A stretch of 32,401 bases of DNA from a virus: IMG/VR virus record IMGVR_UViG_3300011445_000054, positions 1-32,401 of that record, one strand, 5' to 3'. Made by a program: the position numbers and the translations under genes. The notes under the pieces are model-generated. The model saw nothing but the letters and a program-made list of their open reading frames with translations, had not been told where the DNA came from and ran no database searches. Positions 8,693-15,813 of the stretch are shown here, piece after piece. Numbering within the stretch: the first letter of the stretch is position 1; every line of letters begins with the position of its first letter.

Positions 8693-9628
8693 ATGGCGTC
8701 TTTATACGACATGATGCTAAGACACTCCCTCTATCTGGAGGGGGCGAAGAAAGGTACAGCGGACGAATTTTCTTCGTCTGTTGTATCGGACCTTGACGCT
8801 GTAGTTAAACGGGCGTTTCAGAATATTAACGTTGACAACTTCGGAGAATTTACCAAAGCGGATTTTAATAGGTTTGTGGCAGATATCCGGCTCCGGACAA
8901 ACGACGTTCATAACAAGAATACTAAAGAACTAATGAACGATACTAAGAAGCTGTCCCGGGTTGAAACTACCTTATTCCAAGGAATGTTTCGGGAGGATAC
9001 CGGAGACAGGTTAGCTACCCCCTCGAATGTGTGGGGTAGCGTGAAGAATTCCAATATTCCAGCTACCGGGCAAACCTTTCAAAAGTCTGCCAATACATTT
9101 CGGAATTCGTCTGTCGGGAATATCGAACGTCTTTTAAGGAATGGCTACGCTGATAAATTGGATACGACGGACGTATTCAAAAGTATTCGAGGGGTTAAAT
9201 CATTAGGATATAAGGACGGAGTATTTGGAAAGATTAGCGGTTGGGGCCGAACGTTGGCTAGTACCCTAATGTCGCATACTAGTTCTTCGGTAAAGGATAA
9301 GATAGCCCCATCTTACTACGACGAATACCAATGGGTTTCTGTATTGGACGACGTAACTACTGAAATCTGTTGGGAACGTGACGGCGAGATTTATAAGATG
9401 GGGGAAGGTCCGCAACCTCCAGCCCATTACAACTGTCGTAGTACGACGGTTCCAATTAGCCCTAGCCGGGAAGATATTGAGGAACCGGATACGTTAGCCG
9501 AATGGTTAGACGGACAACCTAGCGAAGTCTTAAAGGATATCTTTGGGGACGTGGACCCTAGCCTTGACAACGTTAAGGTTATTTCGTTAGACGGGCTACG
9601 GGATAAGTTGGATATCATCTTGATCTAG
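8693..9628 (+). CDS. Minor head protein, Mu gpF / SPP1 gp7 family
   Basis: A 311-residue protein. The C-terminal third carries the family hallmark: TTEICWERDGEIY followed by PQPPAHYNCRSTTVP (residues about 220-262), corresponding to the C...DG.iy...g..PP.H.nCRS.. pattern of Mu-F-like minor head proteins. The N-terminal two thirds are helical and Lys/Asp-rich. These proteins enter the prohead with the portal, in a few copies, and assist assembly and DNA ejection. The ATG is flush with the portal stop codon. Position between portal and scaffold agrees with this. An annotated N-terminal activity is not evident. Confidence 0.88.
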   Translation: MASLYDMMLRHSLYLEGAKKGTADEFSSSVVSDLDAVVKRAFQNINVDNFGEFTKADFNRFVADIRLRTNDVHNKNTKELMNDTKKLSRVETTLFQGMFREDTGDRLATPSNVWGSVKNSNIPATGQTFQKSANTFRNSSVGNIERLLRNGYADKLDTTDVFKSIRGVKSLGYKDGVFGKISGWGRTLASTLMSHTSSSVKDKIAPSYYDEYQWVSVLDDVTTEICWERDGEIYKMGEGPQPPAHYNCRSTTVPISPSREDIEEPDTLAEWLDGQPSEVLKDIFGDVDPSLDNVKVISLDGLRDKLDIILI

Positions 9629-9641
9629 TGAGGGTGTACCC

Positions 9642-10409
9642 ATGGCAATGAAGCGCAAGCTAACCAAGGAAGAATATACGAAGCTAGCGGACGGTATCAA
9701 AGAACAATATACCGAAAGCGGGGACAGCTATATTCTTGATCTTGAGGGGGACGACGATACGGCAGAACTCCGGCGGGCGCGGGATAGGGAAAAGGCGGAC
9801 AAGAAAAAGGCTCAAGACGATTTGAAGAAAGCACAAGCCCGGTTGAAGGAACTGGAGGGAGACGACGAAGGCGACGAACCCGGCGAAGATGACGAAGGGG
9901 AAGGCGATAGGCGTAGGCGTCCGAACAAACGAAAGACAACGGATATTGCCAAGCTTCAGAAAGCTTGGGACGACGAAAAGGGCGAACTGTCTACGAAGCT
10001 TTCAAGTAAGGACGAATTCATTAAAAAGCAAATGGTCAACGCGGCGGCTAACGAAATCGCTAGTCGTATTTCATCGGCTCCAACCCTTATGTCAAAGGCG
10101 TTACTTGAACGTCTTACCGTATCATTTGACGGAGACGAACCGGAATTAGTTATCTTGGACAAGGACGGGCAATCGTCGAAATTGACGACGGCGCAACTGG
10201 AAAAGGAATTTGTTGCAAATAAAGAATTTGCAGCTATTATTATCGGCAGTAAGGCTAGCGGCGGCGGTGCCCCGCGAAGTAGCCCGGATAGTAGGCCCCC
10301 CGGTGGCGGGGCTTCCGAAACTCAAAAGCCTGTTGATCTTTCAAAGGCTTCCGCTAAGGATTTGGCGGCGCATTTGAAAGCGAAACGGGAAGCGGCGTCG
10401 GAAGCTTAA
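9642..10409 (+). CDS. Capsid scaffolding protein
   Basis: A 255-residue, highly charged protein directly before the major capsid gene. Residues about 40-75 form a Lys/Asp/Glu coiled coil (KADKKKAQDDLKKAQARLKE). A very acidic stretch follows (GDDEGDEPGEDDEGEGD), then a basic patch RRRRPNKRK. A central helical region (about 105-195) and a Gly/Ser/Pro-rich linker lead to the helical C-terminus SAKDLAAHLKAKREAASEA, typical of scaffold-capsid contact helices. It would shape the prohead and leave before or during packaging. GAGGG lies seven bases before the ATG. Assignment follows from composition and position. Confidence 0.85.
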   Translation: MAMKRKLTKEEYTKLADGIKEQYTESGDSYILDLEGDDDTAELRRARDREKADKKKAQDDLKKAQARLKELEGDDEGDEPGEDDEGEGDRRRRPNKRKTTDIAKLQKAWDDEKGELSTKLSSKDEFIKKQMVNAAANEIASRISSAPTLMSKALLERLTVSFDGDEPELVILDKDGQSSKLTTAQLEKEFVANKEFAAIIIGSKASGGGAPRSSPDSRPPGGGASETQKPVDLSKASAKDLAAHLKAKREAASEA

Positions 10410-10425
10410 CCCAACGGAGGTAACT

Positions 10426-11382
10426 ATGGCCCTTTCTGATTTGGCCGTCTTTTCCGAATTCGTCTATTCGTCTCAGACGGAAGTTCTGAAACAGCAAGTT
10501 GATTTGTTCAACGCGGCTTCGCGGGGAACTATCGTCTTGTCTACGAAGGCTCATGTCGGGGACTATTCGGACGAAGCCTTTTGGAAAAAGATTTCGGGTC
10601 TTGTTCGTCGGCGCAATCCCTACGGTTCAGGCGCGGTTACGCCAAAGACCCTTGAACATCTTGTGGCAACCATGGTCAAGGTTGCGGCGGGTACTCCCCC
10701 GATTTCGTTGCCTCCGTCTCAATTCCGTTGGATACAGCGCAACCCGGAGGAAGGCGGCGCGGTTGTTGGGCAGCAATTGGCCAAAGATACCATGGCCGAT
10801 ATGTTGAATACGGCGCTTATGGGGACGGTTGCAGCGTTGAACAACACGGCGGAAATTCTTACGTCCCAAGCTGCTATTGCGACCATTTCATCTTTCAATG
10901 TGGCGCAATCCAAATTCGGGGACAGCTACCAAGACATTCTAGCTTGGGTTATGCACTCGAAACCGTTGTTCGATATCTACGGTTCGGCCCTTGCGAATTC
11001 GGAAGCGTTGTTCTCATTCGAAACTATCAACGTTCGTCAAGATGGTTTCGGGCGCGTGTTCGTTGTGTCGGATAGTCCTTCGTTGACGAACCCGGCGGCT
11101 ACGCCGGATACGTTCAACACGTTGGGCCTTGTTGCGAACGCTGTTCAGGTTGACCAGCAAAACGATTTTGACGACAACATGAGCACGACGAACGGCGACG
11201 AAAATATCCTTCGCGACTATCAGGCCGAATGGTCCTACGAACTTGGCGTGAAGGGTTACGCTTGGGATAAGGCCAGCGGGGCGGCGGCTCCGAATGACGC
11301 GGCTATTGCGGTCATGACCAATTGGGACAGGTACGCTACGTCCCATAAGGACTTGGCGGGCGTTCTGTTGGTTACCCAATAA
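10426..11382 (+). CDS. Major capsid protein
   Basis: A 318-residue protein between scaffold and connector genes. Recognisable features are the N-terminal SDLAVFSEFVYSSQTEVLKQ, the mid-region TMADMLNTALMGTVAAL and the C-terminal ELGVKGYAWD...TNWDRYATSHKDLAGVLLVTQ, as seen in HK97-fold capsid proteins of several proteobacterial phages. It assembles the icosahedral shell. The ribosome site is the strongest in this block (ACGGAGG before the ATG), fitting the need for hundreds of copies. Codon choice leans to C-ending codons compared with its neighbours. A perfect inverted repeat begins at its stop codon and may insulate or stabilise its mRNA. Confidence 0.92.
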   Translation: MALSDLAVFSEFVYSSQTEVLKQQVDLFNAASRGTIVLSTKAHVGDYSDEAFWKKISGLVRRRNPYGSGAVTPKTLEHLVATMVKVAAGTPPISLPPSQFRWIQRNPEEGGAVVGQQLAKDTMADMLNTALMGTVAALNNTAEILTSQAAIATISSFNVAQSKFGDSYQDILAWVMHSKPLFDIYGSALANSEALFSFETINVRQDGFGRVFVVSDSPSLTNPAATPDTFNTLGLVANAVQVDQQNDFDDNMSTTNGDENILRDYQAEWSYELGVKGYAWDKASGAAAPNDAAIAVMTNWDRYATSHKDLAGVLLVTQ

Positions 11383-11419
11383 CGTTAACACCCTATCCCC
11401 TGTCCACCCTGTTAACGTT
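11381..11419. repeat. Perfect 10-bp inverted repeat after the capsid gene
   Basis: AACGTTAACA (11381-11390) and TGTTAACGTT (11410-11419) flank a pyrimidine-rich 19-base loop. Each arm contains the self-complementary GTTAAC. The hairpin starts within the capsid stop codon. There is no T-tract after it, so it is not a standard terminator; mRNA stabilisation, processing or partial attenuation is possible. Confidence 0.7.
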
Positions 11420-11441
11420 CGTAAGTTGAATGGAGTTTGTC

Positions 11442-11729
11442 ATGGCGGTTAAAGGTCCAAAGGTTCTTTACTTTGTCGCTGGTAGTCGTCCGTCAAACGA
11501 CGATATGGAGGCCGGGGCGAAGATGGGGCCGGGGGTCTTTTACCGAAATGCGAACTTCATTCAACCCGAAATTCCGCTAGAGGCTTGCGACTATGTAGCT
11601 GGCCCGGCAATCCCGGCGAACTACCGGGAAGCGTTCCCAAAGTTCAAATTGAAAAAGGAAAAGCCGGAGGAACCTACGGAGGAACCCCCGGCCAACCCTA
11701 GCAGTTGGAAATCCGGGGAACCCAAATGA
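11442..11729 (+). CDS. Small head-region protein, paralogue of its downstream neighbour
   Basis: A 95-residue protein. Residues 1-62 (KVLYFVAGSRPSND ... PAIPANYREAFP) align without large gaps to the first 60 residues of the next gene's product (KVLFFCVTKIPTAG ... GTIPAAYTSAIA), so the two appear to be a tandem duplication. The tail differs: a charged, Pro/Glu-rich end (KEKPEEPTEEPPANP). The start at this ATG is favoured because GGAG lies six bases upstream; the ATG 12 bases earlier has no site. The last codons overlap the next ATG (ATGA). Position just after the capsid suggests a capsid accessory or decoration role, but no function is established. Confidence 0.75.
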   Translation: MAVKGPKVLYFVAGSRPSNDDMEAGAKMGPGVFYRNANFIQPEIPLEACDYVAGPAIPANYREAFPKFKLKKEKPEEPTEEPPANPSSWKSGEPK

Positions 11730-12250
11730 ACGCATTAAAGGTTTTGTTCTTTTGTGTAACGAAAATCCCTACGGCGGGGGAACAATCGCAAATTGATACG
11801 TTGAACAATCGTTACGGCGTGGTAGGGGTTCGGGCGGCGGATATTCCGTTGAACGGCTCCCTTGAACCCGCTGACGGTTTGGCGGGGACTATTCCGGCGG
11901 CTTATACGTCGGCTATTGCCAACTACCCATTAGGGGTAGTTGCAGCTACGCCAATGAATGAAATGAAAGACGCTGTTGTAGTTCCGGCGGCGGTTAGTAT
12001 TGCGGCGCTAGCTACGACGCAACTTAAAGCTATCATTTCGGAGATTGTTGGAAGCGATATTGTTATGTCGGAAAAGACTTCCGGCGCGGGGATTACTTGG
12101 ACTAGTGCAACTCCGGCGGCGGCTACTGTCAACGCTAGCGGTTTGGTGACAGGGGTTGCGGCGGGTTCGTCTGTCGTTACATGGAAATGGATTTATCAGG
12201 CAAGCCCGGAACTATCCCTGTCCAAGACTTCAACGGTTACCGTCACATAA
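11726..12250 (+). CDS. Small head-region protein with BIG2-like Ig domain
   Basis: A 174-residue protein. The N-terminal 60 residues resemble the preceding protein. The C-terminal about 85 residues carry a bacterial Ig-like (BIG2) pattern, with TWTSATPAAATVNASGLVTG followed by VAAGSSVVTWKW. Ig-like domains on phage heads and tails are usually surface-exposed and mediate weak binding to cells or surface glycans. The start overlaps the upstream stop by ATGA with GGGGAA nearby. It is most likely a capsid decoration protein, in the style of T4 Hoc, but this is inference from location and domain type. Confidence 0.75.
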   Translation: MNALKVLFFCVTKIPTAGEQSQIDTLNNRYGVVGVRAADIPLNGSLEPADGLAGTIPAAYTSAIANYPLGVVAATPMNEMKDAVVVPAAVSIAALATTQLKAIISEIVGSDIVMSEKTSGAGITWTSATPAAATVNASGLVTGVAAGSSVVTWKWIYQASPELSLSKTSTVTVT

Positions 12251-12259
12251 GGCGGACCA

Positions 12260-12763
12260 ATGACGCTGTTAATCGAAGATGGTTCGAACGTTCCGGACGC
12301 TAATAGCTTCGTAACTCTTGACGAAGTTAAAGAGTATGCGACGGCGCGAAACCGTACCATTCCTGAAGATGACGTAGAATTAGAAGCCTTGACTATCCGG
12401 GCTATGGATTTCATCATAGCGAACCGGGCGCGATATCAAGGAACGAAAACTTACTCCGATCAACCATTACCCTTCCCAAGGACGGGAATGTATATTGACG
12501 GCACATTGATTGCCCCGGACGTTATCGTACCTGAAGTCAAGAACCTTGAGTGTCAACTAGTCGTAGACGGAGCGGCGGGCGTTGATTTCCTCCCCACAAC
12601 TCAAGGCGGGGCAGTCAAACGTAAGGTAGTTGGACCCCTTGAAACCGAATGGTTTTCGGCGGACCAATCGGCTAACTATTCGTCGTCGGCGGCTGTCGAT
12701 AGTTGGCTGGACCCTTTGCTTAAGCAATACGGCGGCGGACCCTTGCGAGTGGAAAGGGTCTAG
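12260..12763 (+). CDS. Head-tail connector/adaptor (DnaT-like phage family)
   Basis: A 167-residue protein beginning TLLIEDGSNVPDANSFVTLD, then LEALTIRAMDFI and QPLPFPRTGMYIDG. These are marks of the phage family labelled 'DnaT-like ssDNA-binding' in databases but placed by genomic context among gp6-like head-tail connectors. The first half is helical and forms the ring that sits below the portal. AAGGCGG precedes the ATG. It follows the decoration genes and is separated by only two bases from the next connector gene. I favour the connector role over DNA binding because of the conserved position. Confidence 0.8.
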   Translation: MTLLIEDGSNVPDANSFVTLDEVKEYATARNRTIPEDDVELEALTIRAMDFIIANRARYQGTKTYSDQPLPFPRTGMYIDGTLIAPDVIVPEVKNLECQLVVDGAAGVDFLPTTQGGAVKRKVVGPLETEWFSADQSANYSSSAAVDSWLDPLLKQYGGGPLRVERV

Positions 12764-12765
12764 CT

Positions 12766-13116
12766 ATGGGCGTATACGACGCGGAACGGCAATCGGCTAA
12801 AGCGGACATTGAAGCGGCGGGCGTTCGTGCGACTATACGGCGCGGTTCTACCCGGGCTTCTGTTTCGCTGTTGTTGCTGTCCTACGAAGCTGAAGAACGG
12901 GACGGCGAACTTATTCAGTTTTCGGATATTAAGGCTATGTGTCCAGCCTTGGGACTTGACAGCGTTCTAATCCCGAACCCGGAAACAGACAGGGTAGTAA
13001 TCGAAAGTTCAGACAAAGAACTGGCCCCTAGTGTGGGGGATTATCGTTTAGTTACGTCTAAACCTTTCATGCCTAACGGCGTGGCTATCTACTTTGATTT
13101 GCAGATACGCAAATGA
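12766..13116 (+). CDS. Probable head-closure/stopper protein
   Basis: A 116-residue beta-rich protein, first in the neck after the adaptor. It has an initial helix (YDAERQSAKADIEAAG) followed by strands ending YRLVTSKPFMPNGVAIYFDLQIRK. The size and position match head-closure (stopper) proteins that seal the portal channel before tail attachment, although no diagnostic motif is visible. It overlaps the next gene by ATGA, so both are made together. The function is inferred from gene order alone. Confidence 0.65.
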   Translation: MGVYDAERQSAKADIEAAGVRATIRRGSTRASVSLLLLSYEAEERDGELIQFSDIKAMCPALGLDSVLIPNPETDRVVIESSDKELAPSVGDYRLVTSKPFMPNGVAIYFDLQIRK

Positions 13117-13571
13117 GGGATAGGCGTGAAGAAATCTTGGCCCGGCTATATGTCGTAGCTCAAGAGGCTGAAGGCGTTAAGAGTTGGGTACGGAATAGGG
13201 GCGAACTTCCGAACGACAAACGCCCCGGGATTATAGTGTTTGACGGTGACGAACTGGCAAAGGAAGGCGACATAGGCCGGGGCCGTCCGTCGAATGCTCC
13301 GAATATGGTAACGGCTACACCGGAAGTATACTTTATCTTGGACGACAAGAAACCGGCGAACCTAACGGTAGGTACGGAGTTGAATACGTTCCGCCGTAAG
13401 TTTATTCATAGCGTGTTGTATGACGCGGCGTTACAGGGTATTGTAGGTACGTCGGGGTCAATGCGGTATGACGGGCTAGTGACAGACTTAGCGCGCGGGC
13501 GTCAAATGGTTGGGGAATTGGGTATGTCGTTTTCGTTTACATACCCGCTAATCCCTAGTGAACTTACCTAA
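13113..13571 (+). CDS. Probable tail terminator/completion protein
   Basis: A 152-residue protein starting MRDRREEILARLYVVAQEAEG and containing PGIIVFDGDE and a TPEVYFILD strand. Such proteins, with an initial helix and an alpha/beta core containing an 'rP.iiv.dGdE' motif, usually cap the tail tube at the neck. It sits between the stopper-like protein and the tail tube gene, exactly where a tail terminator is expected. The ATG overlaps the upstream stop codon. Confidence reflects positional reasoning more than sequence recognition. Confidence 0.68.
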   Translation: MRDRREEILARLYVVAQEAEGVKSWVRNRGELPNDKRPGIIVFDGDELAKEGDIGRGRPSNAPNMVTATPEVYFILDDKKPANLTVGTELNTFRRKFIHSVLYDAALQGIVGTSGSMRYDGLVTDLARGRQMVGELGMSFSFTYPLIPSELT

Positions 13572-13583
13572 CGGAGAACGTCA

Positions 13584-14393
13584 ATGACAATCTCTATAGC
13601 TTCCCCGAATGTCGATAACTATTCAATCGGCAAGGCCAAAATCTACTTTCAGCGTACCGGACAATCGGGCGCTATCTTGGATCATGAAATCGGCAACTGT
13701 ACGGAAGCCGAATTCACGCCAACGGTTGAAACTCTTGACCATTTCTCTAGCCGGGAAGGGGTCCGGAAAAAGGACAAGTCCGTAGCGTTGGAAACGTCGG
13801 CGCAAATCCGGCTTGTTATGGAAGAATTCACCCCCGAAAACTTGGGACGTATGCTTATGGGTATTCCGAATGTATCGGACCCGGCTAACGTTACCATTGA
13901 TATTCTTTCGGAGGCTGAAATTGACGGACATTTGCGTATTGTCGGGACCAATGACGTAGGCCCGAAATGGACTTTTGACTTTCCTACCGTATCGTTCAAG
14001 CCTTCGTCGTCCATGAACCCCATTTCTGACGAATGGAATAACATGGAGATTACCGGCGAAGTCTTGGCGTCGGGTTCGCCCGAAAGCTTCGGAACGGCTT
14101 CCGCTGATTTCTCTGATAACGTTGCTCCGGCGAATACGGCGCTCCCGTCTATTGCGGGTATTGCTCAAGTTGGGCAGACGTTGACGGCGAACAATGGTTC
14201 TTGGTCCGGTAACCCCGCAAGCTTTACGTACAAATGGCAGAAAGCGGCGGTTGATATTCCGGGCGCGATTGCGTCAACGTATGTTCCTGTTGTGGGGGAC
14301 GTTGGGGCGGCGCTTACCGTTATCGTTTCGGCAGTCAATGCAACGGGTACAACTCCGGCAACTTCGGGAGCTACGGCTAACGTTATTGCCTAA
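13584..14393 (+). CDS. Major tail (tube) protein with C-terminal Ig-like domain
   Basis: A 269-residue protein. Residues 1-175 look like a siphovirus tail tube subunit: GKAKIYFQRTGQSGA, EIGNCTEAEFTPTVE, TLDHFSSREGVRKKDK, with the later WTFDFPTVSFKPSSSM strand. Residues about 185-269 form an Ig-like module with PSIAGIAQVGQTLTANNGSW and YKWQKAAVDIPGA followed by a Thr/Ala-rich end, like the Ig extension on lambda gpV. Hexameric rings of this protein stack to make the tail tube; the Ig domains decorate the outer surface. GGAG lies before the ATG. The chaperone genes that follow confirm the assignment. Confidence 0.88.
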   Translation: MTISIASPNVDNYSIGKAKIYFQRTGQSGAILDHEIGNCTEAEFTPTVETLDHFSSREGVRKKDKSVALETSAQIRLVMEEFTPENLGRMLMGIPNVSDPANVTIDILSEAEIDGHLRIVGTNDVGPKWTFDFPTVSFKPSSSMNPISDEWNNMEITGEVLASGSPESFGTASADFSDNVAPANTALPSIAGIAQVGQTLTANNGSWSGNPASFTYKWQKAAVDIPGAIASTYVPVVGDVGAALTVIVSAVNATGTTPATSGATANVIA

Positions 14394-14411
14394 CTATAGG
14401 ATACATGGCGA

Positions 14412-14819
14412 ATGGTTGGGCTATTGGATATTGCTCCGTCATTCTTGACGGTGCAAGGGGTCACGGTATCGGGGATATCGGCGCGGGGCGTTGTGGCGCT
14501 CTTGCAAGATTTCCCCGCCTTAAAGGAAGTTCTAGCAGGACGGGAGGCCAAAGGATTGAATGGGGCTACTGTCCTTCAGCTTGTTCCGGACGCGGCGGCG
14601 GCTATCATAGCGGCGGGGACAGGCAACCCCGGGAACGACGAACACAAGAAAGCGGCGGACCTGTTACCATTGGGAACCCAAGTTGAATTCTTGGACGCAA
14701 TCGTAACCTTAACGTTCCCAACGGGTGTTGGCCCTTTCGTCGCAACTCTAGAAAAGTTGGGAGTAATTCCAAAAGACATAGTAGACGAAAACTTTGGCAA
14801 GGAAGCGGGTACGAAATAG
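14412..14819 (+). CDS. Tail assembly chaperone, upstream (G-like) product
   Basis: A 135-residue protein following the tube gene and preceding the tape measure, the usual place of the gpG-type chaperone. It starts VGLLDIAPSFLTVQG, with GVVALLQDFPALKEVL and VQFLDAIV-like helical segments. AGGA stands ten bases before this ATG; an ATG seven bases earlier is in another frame and too close to it. The protein would coat the tape measure while the tail tube grows. Its final codons overlap an open -1 frame with no good start of its own, so a longer frameshifted product is likely. Confidence 0.85.
   Translation: MVGLLDIAPSFLTVQGVTVSGISARGVVALLQDFPALKEVLAGREAKGLNGATVLQLVPDAAAAIIAAGTGNPGNDEHKKAADLLPLGTQVEFLDAIVTLTFPTGVGPFVATLEKLGVIPKDIVDENFGKEAGTK
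14732..14738 (+). promoter_or_regulatory. Candidate -1 slippery heptamer C CCT TTC
   Basis: CCCTTTC lies in the right register (0 frame CCT TTC; -1 frame CCC TTT) inside the only region where the -1 frame is open. A small stem CAACT/AGTTG (14743-14747 with 14755-14759) starts four bases later. A caveat: the -1 frame from here to about 14803 reads as an unusually basic stretch, while the 0 frame still looks coding to its stop, so slippage nearer the stop is also possible. Confidence 0.4.
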
Positions 14820-15031
14820 CTTCCGCAATTGAGCAACTAATATCATTGGGGCATAGATCGGGAGACGTTTGGGAGTATACGCCAAGGCAACTTGAAGGGT
14901 TCTTAGACCTAGCCGAACGTCGGAAGTATCGGGAGCTAATTGAACAACTACACTTGATAACGCTAGGCCAACATGGGGACGTTAAAGAAATCAAGAAACA
15001 GATAAAGCAATGGGAAGCTAGAACGGCTTAA
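14738..15031 (+). CDS. Tail assembly chaperone, -1 frameshift extension (T-like)
   Basis: The -1 frame relative to the upstream chaperone is open from 14687 to the TAA at 15029-15031. The part from about 14805 is clearly protein-like: GYEIASAIEQLISLGH, then VWEYTPRQLEGFLDLAERR and IKKQIKQWEARTA. This helical motif is typical of the second part of phage tail chaperones. No ATG occurs in it, and the TTG at 14846 lacks a ribosome site, so independent initiation is unlikely. Expected function is assembly of the tape measure and tube subunits as a minor G-T fusion. The left end given is the earliest point consistent with the canonical slippery heptamer; the real junction is not certain. Confidence 0.65.
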   Translation, partial: RRNSRKVGSNSKRHSRRKLWQGSGYEIASAIEQLISLGHRSGDVWEYTPRQLEGFLDLAERRKYRELIEQLHLITLGQHGDVKEIKKQIKQWEARTA

Positions 15032-15043
15032 CGGAGGTTCGCC

Positions 15044-15250
15044 ATGATTGACGTTTTAGTATATATCGCAATTCTTGTTATCGTCTTAATCTTTGTCTTT
15101 TGGCTAATTCAACAAATCCCGGCGAACCTTTTACCGGGTCCATTGAAACAGATTGTATCTATTGTCCTTGTCGTTATTGCTGTGGTTGCGCTTATCATAA
15201 TCTTATTACAGTTGACGGGAACGGGTCCATCGTTACGGCTTCCGCGTTGA
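15044..15250 (+). CDS. Small two-TM membrane protein
   Basis: A 68-residue protein with two hydrophobic segments, residues about 4-23 (VLVYIAILVIVLIFVFWLI) and about 37-59 (IVSIVLVVIAVVALIIILLQ), joined by a short QQIPANLLPGPLK loop. The ribosome site is excellent (GGAGG). Similar two-TM proteins are found in phage tail operons between the chaperone and tape measure, and function is usually unknown. A holin-like activity is conceivable but position in a tail cluster argues for a role in assembly or DNA delivery instead. No lysis gene stands next to it. Confidence 0.75.
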   Translation: MIDVLVYIAILVIVLIFVFWLIQQIPANLLPGPLKQIVSIVLVVIAVVALIIILLQLTGTGPSLRLPR

Positions 15251-15254
15251 ACCT

Positions 15255-15812
15255 ATGGCCTTAGCTTTCGTATTTACAAACAAGAACCTAGATAAACAAT
15301 GGCGTGACCAAATGAGGAAGATGGTTACAGCTATGGCTAGGGCTACGACGTTGGGAGCGCGGCAAGCGTCAAAGGATATTGAGAACGAAGGCCGGGCGAA
15401 TATCAAAGGGGCGGGTAAGTTTGGCCAACGTTGGAGGAAGGGGTTAGTAGCTACGACGTATCCAACGTCCGGAGTTTTGATTAATGCTCGCATTGACGTA
15501 ACCCATGACCAGATAGGCGCGGGGCTGTTCGAACACGGGGGCGTTGTCCGGGGGAAGCCCCTGCTATGGCTCCCCTTGACCTATGCAAGGCTGAAGGGCG
15601 TTCGGGCGCGGGATTATGCCCGAACCCAAGGCGGCTTGTTCCGGGTCAACCGGCGCGGGCGTGCCCCGTTGTTGCTGTCAATCAAAGATAAGAAGCCTAA
15701 GTATGTGGGGCTAAAGTCCGTTCGTATTCCTCAGAAATGGACTATTCGTCAAATCTGTTTGAACATTTTGAAGAATTGGAAATCATACTATGACCGAAAC
15801 TTAAGGGTGTAG
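15255..15812 (+). CDS. DUF6441-like tail/neck protein
   Basis: A 185-residue basic protein. An N-terminal helix (LDKQWRDQMRKMVTAMARAT) is followed by IKGAGKFGQRWRKGLVAT and the segment GLFEHGGVVRGKPLLWLP. The 'F..GG.i.gk...WlPl' pattern matches the DUF6441/HK97-gp10-like class of phage proteins associated with tail completion. No clear Shine-Dalgarno is present, and the gene starts four bases after the previous stop, so it is probably translated by coupling. Its location just before the tape measure differs from the usual neck location, which leaves the exact role open. Confidence 0.65.
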   Translation: MALAFVFTNKNLDKQWRDQMRKMVTAMARATTLGARQASKDIENEGRANIKGAGKFGQRWRKGLVATTYPTSGVLINARIDVTHDQIGAGLFEHGGVVRGKPLLWLPLTYARLKGVRARDYARTQGGLFRVNRRGRAPLLLSIKDKKPKYVGLKSVRIPQKWTIRQICLNILKNWKSYYDRNLRV

Positions 15813-15813
15813 T

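Noticed and set aside
14405-14686. Alternative ORF starting seven bases before the tail chaperone ATG
   Set aside because: Its AGGA would be only three bases away, and the product is Gly/Arg/Ser-rich noise, while the chaperone frame fits a known family.
15044-15250. Holin annotation for the two-TM protein
   Set aside because: Topology allows it, but no endolysin or spanin pair is adjacent and the gene stands in the tail cluster; function left open.
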